Positions 25,881-36,660 of a DNA stretch of 39,877 nucleotides are shown here, piece by piece. The position numbers were made by a program, and so were the translations under genes. Below the pieces are notes generated by a model. That model was given only the letters and a program-made list of their open reading frames with translations. It searched no databases and was not told the DNA's origin. Source of the stretch: an uncultured Aeromonadales bacterium (GTDB taxonomy: Bacteria; Pseudomonadota; Gammaproteobacteria; Enterobacterales; Succinivibrionaceae); NCBI GenBank assembly GCA_902776275.1, contig CACYPI010000014.1, positions 1 to 39,877 of the forward strand, given 5' to 3'. The stretch's first letter is position 1. Each line of letters starts with the position of its first letter.

Positions 25881-25907
25881 GGACGGGGGCGCGCAGCGCC
25901 CCCGTCC
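25881..25907 (-). terminator. Hairpin after tgt
   Basis: A perfect 12-bp GC-rich stem with a three-base loop (25881-25892 with 25896-25907) begins 26 bases after the tgt stop, followed by a second smaller hairpin (around 25862-25879). No U run is seen, so it is only a possible terminator. The rest of the 213-base tgt-yajC gap holds a possible -10 (TATAGT, complement of 25790-25795) for yajC, without a clear -35. Confidence 0.4.
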
Positions 25908-25932
25908 TCATCATCTTCATCTATGCCTGCGA

Positions 25933-28136
<2,204 letters not shown>

Positions 28137-28159
28137 ATGTCCCTCTGGAAATCGCGGCT

Positions 28160-28168
28160 ATTCTACCA
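28160..28168 (-). promoter_or_regulatory. Extended -10 promoter of queA
   Basis: The minus strand reads TGGTAGAAT, an extended -10 (TGn plus TAGAAT), 24 bases before the queA ATG. No good -35 is seen, as is usual for this promoter class. It lies inside a hairpin (CGCGGC...GCCGCG, about 28153-28182). Confidence 0.5.
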
Positions 28169-28215
28169 AATAGAAGCCGCGCCACCGCCCGATGCGGCAG
28201 GAACGCTTGCCTTTA

Positions 28216-29850
28216 TCAGCGCGCCTGCTCTCCAGGCAGGATCGCCTTCTGGAACATCTCGAACACCGCGCCGAGCACCTCCGCGGGATCCTCGATCACC
28301 GTGCTGTTGGGGATCAGGCTCTTGATGAACTCAAGGCAGATCCCAATCCCGTAGACCTCCACGCCCCGCGAGCGCGCGGCGGCAAGCGCCGTGCGAGCCT
28401 GCCCCACGCTGTCGGGGATCCCATCGGTGATGACTATCACGACGTGGCGCTGGGACTCGGTGCGCGCGGCGCAGCCAATGGCGTGCCACACCGCCTGCGC
28501 AAGCGGGGTCGAGCCTCGCGGCACCTGGTCGAAGTAGGCCTGCCGCTCCGAAGCCCGCTGCCCGTCGCGCAGGCAGACGTCCACCTCGTGCTCGGAGCCG
28601 GGGAAGAAAGAGCACATGGTGTGGATCCCGCTTATGCCCTCGAGCGCGAGCGCCAGCGAGAGCGCGCAGCGGCAGGCCGCCTCGCAGCGCGTGAGCTGGC
28701 GCTTGTCGTCGAAGGTGAGCATCGAGCCCGACGAGTCCACGAGCAGGTGCACCGAGGTCGAGTTGTCGCGCCTGATGATCCGATCGCGGAAGACCCGCGT
28801 CTCGCCGATGGGCAGGAGTGCCAGGCGGTATGGGTTGAGGCGGTTGCCGCGCACGCAGGTGCTGCCGTACTCCTCGACATAAGCCCGCACGCGGGCCGAG
28901 AGCTCGCGCCGAAGCCTTGCAGACGATGCAGCCATCTTGGCAAAGCCGGGCCTGCCCGGGCGGCACTCCCCTGACTCGAAGACGCCCAGATCGTCGCGGG
29001 CGCACATCTCCTCCTTGCCAAGCGCCGAGACCGCCGCGGCGTGGTCGGCTCCCGGGGCCACCTTGGAGGCCTCCCCTCCGGTGCTGGCCTTGAGCCTGGC
29101 CTCTGCCTCGGATAGCTCCTCGCAATACCTGCGCATGAGCACCTTGCGTGGGGGTGATCCCCTGCCCCTGCGGGCGCGGGAGGCGCGCGGCGGCATCAGA
29201 TCGCCGCGCGCGCCCTTCGTTAGCACGCCTTCGGCGTTGATGGTGTTGATGATCCGCTTGGCGATGCTGATTGAGTCTGCCGTGTCCTTGGCATCGAGCA
29301 CCATGAGGCTCTGCGCGCAGACCCTTGCGACCGTCGCGTGGTCCATCCTCTGGCGCAGCAACCTCAGCATGAAGGCTGCGCGGGGCCTCAGAACCCGGAA
29401 GCGCTGGCAGTAGGCCCCGGTGTAGAAGAGCACCATCGCGAGCACCTGCTGGAGCGACTCCATGGAGGGCGCCCTTTGGCGGAAATCCTCGTAGCCTGAG
29501 CGCGGGTTTGAGCGCAAGAGCTCGAGGTTCTCCCACACCCCGACGAACTGCCTGCCGATGAGGCGCTCGATGCGCGCGTCCTCGATGATGTTGGCAAGCG
29601 TGTGCAGCAGGAAGCGGCGCTTCACCCTCGCGGCGGCCTGGAAGTCCGAGTAGCGCACGTGCGCCGACTCGTGGGCCAGGTAGCCGTAGGCCATGCGCGA
29701 GGTGATGGGATCGGAGAGGTCGAGCCTTGGGATGGTGATGGTGCTCCCGTTGGTGTAGGCGCTGCAGCCCTGCATGCGCACCTTAACCCCGAAGGCCCGC
29801 GCGTAGTTCGTGACGATGATGGGAAGCGCGCCCTCAAGTTGCTTGGCCAT
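28216..29850 (-). CDS. VWA-domain protein with N-terminal HExxH motif (CobT-like)
   Basis: A 544-residue cytoplasmic protein, not assigned to a named family. Near residue 60 it has YLAHESAHVRYSDF, a zincin-type HExxH motif, then LANIIEDARIERL, whose Glu/Asp residues could supply a third ligand. The middle (about 215-330) is variable and basic, including RASRARRGRGSPPRK. The C-terminal 190 residues form a von Willebrand A domain: MIDAS DSSGS near 371, a Thr in PRGSTPLAQAV and TDGIPD near 475. The same layout occurs in CobT-like proteins that work with MoxR/CobS AAA ATPases, but no such ATPase is in this window. The ATG at 29850 has AGGAGGTG upstream; an in-frame GTG at 29856 overlaps that site. 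Confidence 0.82.
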   Translation of the reverse strand: MAKQLEGALPIIVTNYARAFGVKVRMQGCSAYTNGSTITIPRLDLSDPITSRMAYGYLAHESAHVRYSDFQAAARVKRRFLLHTLANIIEDARIERLIGRQFVGVWENLELLRSNPRSGYEDFRQRAPSMESLQQVLAMVLFYTGAYCQRFRVLRPRAAFMLRLLRQRMDHATVARVCAQSLMVLDAKDTADSISIAKRIINTINAEGVLTKGARGDLMPPRASRARRGRGSPPRKVLMRRYCEELSEAEARLKASTGGEASKVAPGADHAAAVSALGKEEMCARDDLGVFESGECRPGRPGFAKMAASSARLRRELSARVRAYVEEYGSTCVRGNRLNPYRLALLPIGETRVFRDRIIRRDNSTSVHLLVDSSGSMLTFDDKRQLTRCEAACRCALSLALALEGISGIHTMCSFFPGSEHEVDVCLRDGQRASERQAYFDQVPRGSTPLAQAVWHAIGCAARTESQRHVVIVITDGIPDSVGQARTALAAARSRGVEVYGIGICLEFIKSLIPNSTVIEDPAEVLGAVFEMFQKAILPGEQAR

Positions 29851-29962
29851 TGGCACCTCCTGCGTTGTCCTAGCCGGAGGATTATGACAAAGGGAAAAAT
29901 TCCATGGCGCGCGTTTTTGCCCCCGCGTTTTGGGATGGCATTCGGGCGCGGATCCTGACGCA

Positions 29963-29971
29963 TGCTAGAAT
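29963..29971 (+). promoter_or_regulatory. Extended -10 promoter of yejM
   Basis: TGCTAGAAT at this position is an extended -10 box, 25 bases before the yejM ATG. There is no clear -35. It lies in the divergent gap between the VWA gene and yejM. Confidence 0.5.
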
Positions 29972-29996
29972 CAGCAAAACAGCTGTGAATAGCACT

Positions 29997-31721
29997 ATGG
30001 CAGATCTCAATTTCCCCAAATTCTTCAGCTACCGGGAGCAGGTGGCCCGCGCCAACCTGTGGGGCCGGCAGTTCCTGTTCCTAAACCTCCTGCTCTCAAG
30101 CGCGATCGGGCTTGCGTACTTCTACGCCACGCCTGACACCTCGGCCTTCCTGCCCTTCTTCTACCTGCTCGTCTCATGGCTTGGGCAGATGTGCTTCCTC
30201 ACCTTCGCGGTGTACCTCGTGGGCTTCTTCCCGGTGTCGCTCATAGGCTCGTTCAGGCTTTCAAAAGGCATCGCGGTCGCCCTCGCGGTCATAGGCGACA
30301 TCGTGCTGCTCTTCGATGTCAAGCTCTACCTCATAGCCCGCGTCCACATCGTGCCGCCGGTCATCAGCATCATGATGCGCGACCTCGACTTCTACACCGG
30401 ACTCAACTACAACTTCATGTACATCGCCGTGCCACTGGTCATCGCGCTGCAGCTGCTCTTTGCGCGCCTGGCCGGGCGCTCGCTCTACACCCAGCGCGGC
30501 GGCGCGGTCCGCGCCGCCTTCGAGATAGCCGCGCTGTGCGCCTTCCTCTGCTCCCACGGCCTGAGCGCCTGGGCCGACGCGGCCTCCTACCGCCCGATCA
30601 CCGCGCTGCGCAGCGTCTACCCCGCGCACTATCCGCTCACCGCCAAGTCCTTCCTCGCAAGCCACGGCTGGCTGCCCGAGAAGAGCACCGCAGGCGGCGC
30701 CCCGGGCTACATCTACCCGCTCACCGACATCACCTCATCCGAGGCCCGGCCCGTCAACATCATCATGGTGTTCGCAAACGGCCTGTCATACTCGGATCTC
30801 AACGACGAGGACACCCCGCAGATCCTGGGGATCAAGCGCACCTACATGAGCTTTGAGAACCACTACCTGCCCTACGTCTCGGCCGGCGACAACTTCTTCG
30901 CCGCGATGTTCGGCGTGCCGGTCGAGTACAGCGCGGCCTTCGCCGAGCACCGCACCTACCCGGTGACGCTCGAGCAGATGTACCGCAACGAGTACCTGGT
31001 GCGCGCGATCTCAGACGGCAGCCCCTCGGACTCGAACTACGTCTTCGTGAACGGGGCGCTGCGCTCGGTGAACTACGTCTCAACGAAGTCCGACGAGGAG
31101 AGCCTCAAGGCCGGAGCGGCCGACGCGGGGCTCTCCAAGCCCTCGCGCCCGCTGGCGCTGTCGGTGGTGCTCAACGATCTGGCCAATCCCAAGCTTTCGG
31201 GCAAGGCGCGGCGCCAGAGGCTGCGCTCCATCGACGCGGCCATCGGGCAGTTCATGACCACTCTCGACGAGGAGGGCAAGCTCGAGCACACCGTGGTGTT
31301 CATCACCTCGGCGCAGGGCAACCCAGGCATCGTGGAGGAAGGGAGGATCTTCCCCCACCAGCAGAGCCACGTGCCCTTCATCGCCTGCCTGCCCGGAGGG
31401 GCCAACCGCGGCGTGAGCATGCAGATCCTAAGCTCGCACTTTGACATCGCCCCCACCATCGGCGAGTCGATCCTCGGGATCACCACCAATCCCTCCGACT
31501 ACTCCATAGGCGAAGATCTCCTCTCCCCAGACGCGCGCGACCGCAGCTTCATCGTCAGTTCCCGCAAGGACGATCTGCTCTTGATCCGCCAAGGCTCCGT
31601 CTCCATATACAAGAGTGACGGAAACGCATACTTTGAAAGCGAAGGCACGCAGAAGGCCGTGAGCCCCAACCTGGAGCACCTCATCGAGGCCATGCGCATC
31701 ATCAACCGCTTTGAGAAATGA
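29997..31721 (+). CDS. yejM: Inner-membrane sulfatase-like protein YejM (PbgA/LapC)
   Basis: A 574-residue inner-membrane protein with five predicted N-terminal membrane helices (DUF3413-type, to about residue 195), a linker and a periplasmic sulfatase-fold domain (VNIIMVFANGLSYSDLNDEDTP onward, read as VNIIMVFANG then LSYSDL). In E. coli it senses lipopolysaccharide and protects LpxC from FtsH by binding LapB; it is not thought to be an active sulfatase. The ATG at 29997 (MADLNFPKFFSYREQVARAN) is chosen as the family start; upstream in-frame sequence is not conserved. The size matches E. coli (586). The E. coli neighbour yejL is absent. cnoX follows 19 bases downstream, probably in one transcript. 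Confidence 0.93.
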   Translation: MADLNFPKFFSYREQVARANLWGRQFLFLNLLLSSAIGLAYFYATPDTSAFLPFFYLLVSWLGQMCFLTFAVYLVGFFPVSLIGSFRLSKGIAVALAVIGDIVLLFDVKLYLIARVHIVPPVISIMMRDLDFYTGLNYNFMYIAVPLVIALQLLFARLAGRSLYTQRGGAVRAAFEIAALCAFLCSHGLSAWADAASYRPITALRSVYPAHYPLTAKSFLASHGWLPEKSTAGGAPGYIYPLTDITSSEARPVNIIMVFANGLSYSDLNDEDTPQILGIKRTYMSFENHYLPYVSAGDNFFAAMFGVPVEYSAAFAEHRTYPVTLEQMYRNEYLVRAISDGSPSDSNYVFVNGALRSVNYVSTKSDEESLKAGAADAGLSKPSRPLALSVVLNDLANPKLSGKARRQRLRSIDAAIGQFMTTLDEEGKLEHTVVFITSAQGNPGIVEEGRIFPHQQSHVPFIACLPGGANRGVSMQILSSHFDIAPTIGESILGITTNPSDYSIGEDLLSPDARDRSFIVSSRKDDLLLIRQGSVSIYKSDGNAYFESEGTQKAVSPNLEHLIEAMRIINRFEK

Positions 31722-31740
31722 ACCGGAAGGAACAATAGAG

Positions 31741-32577
31741 ATGCTGCTTACAGAACAGAACGTCCAGCAGGTGATCCTCAAGGGATCGCAGGACAAGGCC
31801 GTATTCGTTTACTTCTTCGCCGACGCGCCGGAGTGCCAGGCCGCGACCAAGGCGCTGAAGGCGGCCATCCCGGACGGCAGCCCGTACATCACCCTGGCCG
31901 AGGCCGACGTGGGCGGCGCGGTTGGCCAGGCCATCGCCATGCAGCTTGGCCTGCGCGCGGTGCCTGCGGTCATCGTCTTCAGCAAGGGCCAGCCGGTGGA
32001 CGCCCTGCAGGGCGACGAGGTCGTGACCGGCCTGCAGGCCCTCATCGCCAAGTACATGCCCTCGCAGTGCGAGCTGCTCTTGAAGGAGGCTGCGGATCTC
32101 GAGGCGAAGGGCGATCTCCAGGGTGCCATGGCCAAGGCCTCGGACGCCTTCAAGGCTGATCCGAAGTCCACCGCCGCCAAGTTCAAGCTCGCCTCCCTCT
32201 GCATCAAGGCCAAAAACCTCGAGCGCGCCAAGGAGCTGCTCTCAGGCTGCGGGCGCACCGAGACCGAAACCCAGGACTACAAGGACCTGATGTCGGCGCT
32301 CACGCTGGCCGAGCAGGCCGCCGACTCTCCTGAGCTGCGCAAGCTGCGCGAGGATCACGAGAAGGATCCGGACGACAAGGGGATCACCATCAAGTACGCC
32401 GCGGCCCTGTCGGCAAGCGGCAAGCACCGCGATGCCCTCGAGATGCTCTTCGCCCTGCTCAAGAAGAACAGCGCCGATCCCGACGTCAAGAAGACCTTCA
32501 TCGACATTCTCAACACCCTAGGCGGCGATCCGCTGCAAAAGGAGTTCCGCCGCAAGCTCTACGCGCTCATGTACTGA
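31741..32577 (+). CDS. cnoX: Chaperedoxin CnoX (YbbN)
   Basis: A 278-residue protein with an N-terminal thioredoxin fold (about 1-110, with VYFFADAPECQAATKALKA and the cis-Pro region LRAVPAVIVF) and a C-terminal TPR domain that packs against it. CnoX holds oxidation-damaged proteins for GroEL and DnaK. The thioredoxin CxxC site reads APEC, so only the second cysteine remains, as in E. coli (SxxC), which has no reductase activity. AGGA lies nine bases before the ATG. It is closed by a good terminator. Confidence 0.93.
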   Translation: MLLTEQNVQQVILKGSQDKAVFVYFFADAPECQAATKALKAAIPDGSPYITLAEADVGGAVGQAIAMQLGLRAVPAVIVFSKGQPVDALQGDEVVTGLQALIAKYMPSQCELLLKEAADLEAKGDLQGAMAKASDAFKADPKSTAAKFKLASLCIKAKNLERAKELLSGCGRTETETQDYKDLMSALTLAEQAADSPELRKLREDHEKDPDDKGITIKYAAALSASGKHRDALEMLFALLKKNSADPDVKKTFIDILNTLGGDPLQKEFRRKLYALMY

Positions 32578-32617
32578 GGCTTGGAACGTCGCCTGATGCG
32601 ACGGCAAAAGAATGGGG

Positions 32618-32643
32618 AAAGGCGCCTGCGGGCGCCTTTTTTT
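32618..32643 (+). terminator. Intrinsic terminator of yejM-cnoX
   Basis: A 9-bp stem (32618-32626 with 32631-32639) with a TGCG loop runs into seven Ts. It lies 41 bases after the cnoX stop. Confidence 0.95.
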
Positions 32644-33052
32644 AGTCATCCTGACTGATTATGGGCAAGACCGCAATCGATCGTGATGGCGCCTAAGCGC
32701 GAGGGAAGGCAGCAGCGCCCGCAGCTGCCCGTGGCTGTCCGGCTTTCGATGCTGACCACTGGCACCGCAGCGGGCGCGCTGGCGCTTTTGAAGGCGGAAT
32801 CCTTGAGGGCAGGCCTGCTTGAGTCAAGCCTGCTGCGGCTAAAGAACCTTGCCCAAGTCAACCACTGGGTCTTTTACTCCGCAGGCGCGGGCGCATCCGC
32901 TCGGCTGCAAGAACCACAGGATGCCGCAGACAATGAAGAGACACAAACGGCGCATGTGCAGCTGATTGCGCTGGCACATCTGCTGGATGGCCGCTGCGCC
33001 AGCGCTTTAATGCCAGGGGATCTGCCGGCAGGACGCAGATTCCCACTTGCCT
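32644..33052. other. Gene-poor stretch between cnoX and perM
   Basis: About 410 bases without a convincing gene. A plus-strand frame is open from 32683 to 33195 with fair GC3, but it lacks a ribosome-binding site and would run 140 bases into perM on the other strand. A short minus-strand ORF at 32839-32955 resembles a small lipoprotein. An 8-bp inverted repeat (32968-32975 with 32998-33005, 22-base loop) lies 48 bases after the perM stop and could be part of its 3' end. The base composition is less GC-biased than the flanks. Confidence 0.5.
32839..32955 (-). CDS. Possible 38-residue lipoprotein (LptM-like?)
   Basis: On the minus strand an ATG at 32955 opens a 38-residue frame: a basic start (MRR), a hydrophobic stretch LCLFIVCGILWFL, then PSGC as an imperfect lipobox with Cys at 21, and a short tail with CGVKDPV. 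That tail recalls the CGxKGPL core of LptM (YifL), the small lipoprotein that helps LptD mature. Against it: no ribosome-binding site, Pro at position -3 of the lipobox, Asp instead of Gly in the core, and no dapF/lysA neighbour. An upstream in-frame ATG at 32979 also lacks a ribosome-binding site. It may be a chance ORF or a decayed gene. Confidence 0.25.
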   Translation of the reverse strand: MRRLCLFIVCGILWFLQPSGCARACGVKDPVVDLGKVL

Positions 33053-34342
33053 TCATGGCCTACCCTGCTGGCGCTGGATCCGGGAGCGCGAGCCTTGGCC
33101 GCCGCCCCTTGGCCCCTCTGCCCTGCGCTCCTGCCTGCCATGGTGCCCATGATTGCTGTGCACGCGCGGCCACTGGGAGATCAGCGTGTCGATGAAGCGG
33201 GCCAGCGGGATCGAGAAGAACACGCCCCAGAAGCCCCAGAGGGTGCCAAAGACCATGATCGCAAGCAGGATCGAGAACGCGTCCAGGTCCATGGTCTTTG
33301 AGAAGAGCACCGGAGTCAGCGCGTAGCTGTCCAAGAGCTGGAGCAGGATGTACGCGGCAAAGAACCATCCTAGGTAGGCCGAGAGTCCGAACTGCACCGC
33401 CGCGATGAGCACCACGGGTATTCCGACGAGCACCGCGCCGACGTAGGGGATCACCACGCTGAAGCCCATCGCGACGCCGAGCAGCACCGCGTAGTTGAGC
33501 CCGAAGGCCCAGAAGAGCAGCCCGTTGGCGCAGGCCGAGATAGCGATGTGCAGGAGCGATCCGTTGATGTAGGACTCAAGCTGGGAGTTGATCTTCGGCC
33601 AGAAGTCGTCGATGACCGCGCTGTTGCGCGGCATCACGTAGCGGCGCACGCGCCGCTGCAGCATCTCCTTGTTGGCGAGCATCAGGAACATGAAGATCGG
33701 CACGATGATGGCGTACACCGTCCACGACATCACGTTCACCACCGAGGGCATGATCTGGTTCCTGAGGATGCTGGCGAGGTTGGACATCAGCATGATCCTG
33801 AGCGAGTGGATGTAGTTCTGCAGCGCCGTCTGCGAGAGCATGGTGGGCCAGGGGTCAGGCAGCGGCTCAATGAAGGTGTAGAGCTTGTCGGCAAGCACCC
33901 CGTCAAGCGCGTCGGCCGCGATCTCCGACTGCTCGCGCGCGTCGGCCGGGGTTCCGTCGGCGTCAGCCTGCTCGCGGGCCTCCTGGGCCTCCTGCCTGGC
34001 CTTCTGCACCGTGTCCTGGCTGTAGAGCACCATGTTCGAGTAGAACTGCGTGCCCTGGTTGACGATGCGCGGCGCCACGAAGACCACAATGCCGGCGGCG
34101 ATCCCGATGAACACCACCATGGTCGCGGCTGCGGCAAGGCGCCTGCCCATGCGCAGCCTGCGCTCGAGGAGGCGCACGAACCAGTCAAGGCAGTAGGCCA
34201 TGCACAGCGCCACCACCACCGGCCCGAAGAGCCACATGAACCAGTAGACGCACGCGAAGCAGGCTATGAGCAGCAAGGCGAACTCGGCGGTGCCCGGCAC
34301 TGAGAAGTTCCTGCGGTACCACTTCCTGAAAATTTCGATCAT
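33053..34342 (-). CDS. perM: AI-2E family transporter / PerM permease
   Basis: A 429-residue inner-membrane protein with about seven to eight membrane segments and the family features: an N-terminal pair of helices, a soluble domain (about 95-210, including an Ala/Glu-rich stretch near 115-150), and the conserved VVIPYVGAVLVGIPVVLI and LLDSYALTPVLFSKTMDL regions. Members export small molecules or ions; the substrate of PerM is unknown. The core ends near residue 390 and a polar His/Arg/Gly/Gln-rich tail of about 40 residues follows. It is divergent from bepA, as in E. coli, across a gap of about 105 bases. Confidence 0.92.
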   Translation of the reverse strand: MIEIFRKWYRRNFSVPGTAEFALLLIACFACVYWFMWLFGPVVVALCMAYCLDWFVRLLERRLRMGRRLAAAATMVVFIGIAAGIVVFVAPRIVNQGTQFYSNMVLYSQDTVQKARQEAQEAREQADADGTPADAREQSEIAADALDGVLADKLYTFIEPLPDPWPTMLSQTALQNYIHSLRIMLMSNLASILRNQIMPSVVNVMSWTVYAIIVPIFMFLMLANKEMLQRRVRRYVMPRNSAVIDDFWPKINSQLESYINGSLLHIAISACANGLLFWAFGLNYAVLLGVAMGFSVVIPYVGAVLVGIPVVLIAAVQFGLSAYLGWFFAAYILLQLLDSYALTPVLFSKTMDLDAFSILLAIMVFGTLWGFWGVFFSIPLARFIDTLISQWPRVHSNHGHHGRQERRAEGPRGGGQGSRSRIQRQQGRP

Positions 34343-34447
34343 CTTGCCTAGCGCCTCGCCGCTGCCTTCAAAACATGTGTATATTTTTCACCGTCTGACA
34401 TCAAATACAAGATCAAAATCGGCGCCGCGCGGCGCCCTGGGAGTTTG

Positions 34448-35914
34448 ATGATGCGCCTATGCCGCCTGTTGGCAGCCATCGCGGCCGCCGCGGCCCTGTC
34501 GTCAGCGGCAGGTGCCGACGAGTTCTCGCAGTACCAGCAGTACCAGATCCCCGACATCGGCACCGCGGGCGTGCGCGGCATGACCGTCGAGCGCGAGCGC
34601 CAGATCGGCGAGTACTTCTTGAGAAACGCCCGCGGCGCGCTGCCCATAATCGACGATCCGGTGATGAACGAGTACCTCGACAGCATAGGATCGCGCCTGG
34701 TGATGGCAGCCTCGGGCGTGCGCTTCCCCTTCACCTTCCTGCTCGTGAACAACCCGGCGCTCAACGCCTCGGCCTTCTTAGGCGGCGTTGTGCAGGTCAA
34801 CTCGGGGCTATTCCACTACTGCGACACCGAGGACGAGTTCGCCTCGGTGCTCGCCCACGAAATCTCCCACGTGACCCAGAGGCACATCGCCCGCTTCATC
34901 GAGGCCCAGAGCCGCAAGTCGCCGCTTACGATGGCAGGGCTAGTGGGCGCGATTGCCATGAGCATCATCAACCCCACCGTGGGCCTGGCGGCGCTCTCGA
35001 CCACGATGGGCGCGGCCCAGCAGTCGGGCATCAACTTCACGCGCGAGAACGAGGCCGAGGCCGACCGTGCCGGCATCGAGGTGCTAGCCCGCGCCGGGTT
35101 CAACCCCTACGCGATGCCCGACCTCTTCAAGGTGCTGATGGGCCAGCAGGGCAGCATCAACCCCGCATTCACCATGCTCATCGACCACCCGCTCTCGAAC
35201 GTGCGCGCCGCCGAGGCTCAATCGATGGCCGCCCAGCTTGGGCGCAGGCCCGACTCCTCGAACGTGAACTTCCAGTTTGCCAAGGCCCGCGCCGAGGTCA
35301 GGTACATGGGGATCTCCGACTACGCGAGGCTGCGCGACTCGCTCTCGGCCAACCCCTACAAGCTGCCTAGGACCTACGTCGACTACGCCATGGCGCTTTG
35401 CAGCTACGAGATGGGCGACACCGCCGCGGCCTTGGAGAGCCTAAGCCGGCTCTCCTCATACCAGGACAACGTGTTCGTGCTCGATCTGCGCACCGACATT
35501 GCCATCAAGCAGGGAAGCCCGCAGTCGGCGGTGTCGATGCTCCAGGGGCCCTACTCGAGGAGCCCTGGCAACGCCGCGCTGGCGCTCAACCTCGCCAACG
35601 CCCTGCTCAAGGCAGGCAGGGCCAAGGAGGCTGTGGACATCTTAAAGCGCTTCACCTCCAAGAACCCCGGCAGCGTAGCCGGATTCTCGCTTCTGGCCGA
35701 GGCCGCCGACGCGGCGCGCGATCGCTGCCAGTCGGCCCAGGCCTCGGGCGCGCAGTACGCGCTGTGCGCGAACTACTCGCGCTCGCTCAACTTCTACAAC
35801 CGCGCGCTCACGGTCTGCCCGGGGCAGTACTCGCGCGACATCGTGCGTGCGCTCATGACCAAGGTTAGCGAGCAGCGCAACTTCGACGACTCGATCAAGA
35901 AGGCGATGGAATAA
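34448..35914 (+). CDS. bepA: Periplasmic metalloprotease/chaperone BepA (M48, TPR)
   Basis: BepA maintains outer-membrane integrity by degrading stalled LptD and assisting its assembly with the BAM complex. The 488-residue protein has a signal peptide (cleavage near SSAAGA), the M48 zinc site HEISH near residue 138 with the third ligand in ENEAEADRAG near 200, and a C-terminal TPR domain. GGGAG lies before two adjacent ATGs (34448 and 34451); the second has the better spacing of seven bases, but either is possible. The length matches E. coli BepA. It lies divergent to perM and convergent with hda. Confidence 0.95.
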   Translation: MMRLCRLLAAIAAAAALSSAAGADEFSQYQQYQIPDIGTAGVRGMTVERERQIGEYFLRNARGALPIIDDPVMNEYLDSIGSRLVMAASGVRFPFTFLLVNNPALNASAFLGGVVQVNSGLFHYCDTEDEFASVLAHEISHVTQRHIARFIEAQSRKSPLTMAGLVGAIAMSIINPTVGLAALSTTMGAAQQSGINFTRENEAEADRAGIEVLARAGFNPYAMPDLFKVLMGQQGSINPAFTMLIDHPLSNVRAAEAQSMAAQLGRRPDSSNVNFQFAKARAEVRYMGISDYARLRDSLSANPYKLPRTYVDYAMALCSYEMGDTAAALESLSRLSSYQDNVFVLDLRTDIAIKQGSPQSAVSMLQGPYSRSPGNAALALNLANALLKAGRAKEAVDILKRFTSKNPGSVAGFSLLAEAADAARDRCQSAQASGAQYALCANYSRSLNFYNRALTVCPGQYSRDIVRALMTKVSEQRNFDDSIKKAME

Positions 35915-35927
35915 GGCTTGCGCCTTG

Positions 35928-35957
35928 GAGAAGGCCGCCCGATCGGGCGGCCTTCTC
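35928..35957. terminator. Bidirectional terminator between bepA and hda
   Basis: A perfect 13-bp stem with a GATC loop (35928-35940 with 35945-35957) separates the convergent genes and overlaps the hda stop codon. Plus-strand bases after it (ATTGG) give little U tract. Confidence 0.7.
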
Positions 35958-36660
35958 ATTGGCCCGGGGCCTGATCGGCGCCCAGGGCGCTCTTGATGAA
36001 GGGGATGCTCAGCGCGTGCGAGCGCTCAAGCTGCGCGCAGTCGAGTTTGTCGAGGATCCCGGAGAGCTTCCTCAAATCCCGCCCGTAGCTGCGCACGAGG
36101 TAGGCGCAGGACTGCTCTGGCAGCGTGATCCCGCGCGCGGCGGCCTTGAGCCCCAGGGCCTTGGCGCTGTCCTCGTCCGAGAGCGGGGCGAGCGGCACCG
36201 TGACCCCCGACATCAGGCGGGTGTTGAGATCGTGCCTTGCAAAGGGGATGCGGTCGGCGCTTGAGGTCGAGCTCATGAAGAGCGCCCCGCGCCTTCCGTC
36301 GTACCAGCGGTTGAACAGCCCGAAGAGCGCCATCTCCCACACGCCGTCCCCTGCGATGGCGTCGACGTTGTCGAGCACCGCGCATTCTGGCAGCTCGACG
36401 TCGAGGAACTGGGGCGAGAAGTCGCGCGCCAGCGCAAGGTCGATGCTGAAGGTTCCGGGGTTCTCGCAGGCGATGGCGTTCAGAAGGTGCGACTTGCCGC
36501 ACCCGTGCGGCCCCGTCACCATGAAGAACTCCCACTGCGGGGCCGAGGCGGCCTTGCGCATGGCCTCGATGAGCGCGCTGGAATCGCCTTGCACGAAGGT
36601 GTCGAAGCTCTCCTTCTCGCTCACCTTAAGCGGCAGCGCGCCTTGGCGGGGCTCTGCCAC
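35956..36660 (-). CDS. hda: DnaA inactivator Hda
   Basis: A 234-residue AAA+ protein related to DnaA. With the beta clamp it stimulates ATP hydrolysis by DnaA and prevents over-initiation of replication. The N-terminal clamp-binding motif is QGALPL, like QLSLPL of E. coli. Walker A is GPHGCGKSH near 50, Walker B CAVLDNVD near 95, and the sensor-2 arginine lies in SYGRDLRKLSGILDKLD. It starts with GTG at 36660, which shares one base with the stop of the preceding gene (TAGTG), so the two are coupled. The length is normal. Confidence 0.95.
   Translation of the reverse strand: MAEPRQGALPLKVSEKESFDTFVQGDSSALIEAMRKAASAPQWEFFMVTGPHGCGKSHLLNAIACENPGTFSIDLALARDFSPQFLDVELPECAVLDNVDAIAGDGVWEMALFGLFNRWYDGRRGALFMSSTSSADRIPFARHDLNTRLMSGVTVPLAPLSDEDSAKALGLKAAARGITLPEQSCAYLVRSYGRDLRKLSGILDKLDCAQLERSHALSIPFIKSALGADQAPGQ

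Noticed and set aside
29997..31721. YejM as an active sulfatase
   Set aside because: The family member in E. coli acts as an LPS-sensing regulator, and no sulfatase Cys/Ser signature (CxPxR type) is visible here.
32683..33195. 170-residue plus-strand frame after the cnoX terminator
   Set aside because: Fair GC3, but no ribosome-binding site, low-complexity Ala/Leu content, and a 140-base overlap with conserved perM on the other strand; kept only as a note in the gene-poor region.
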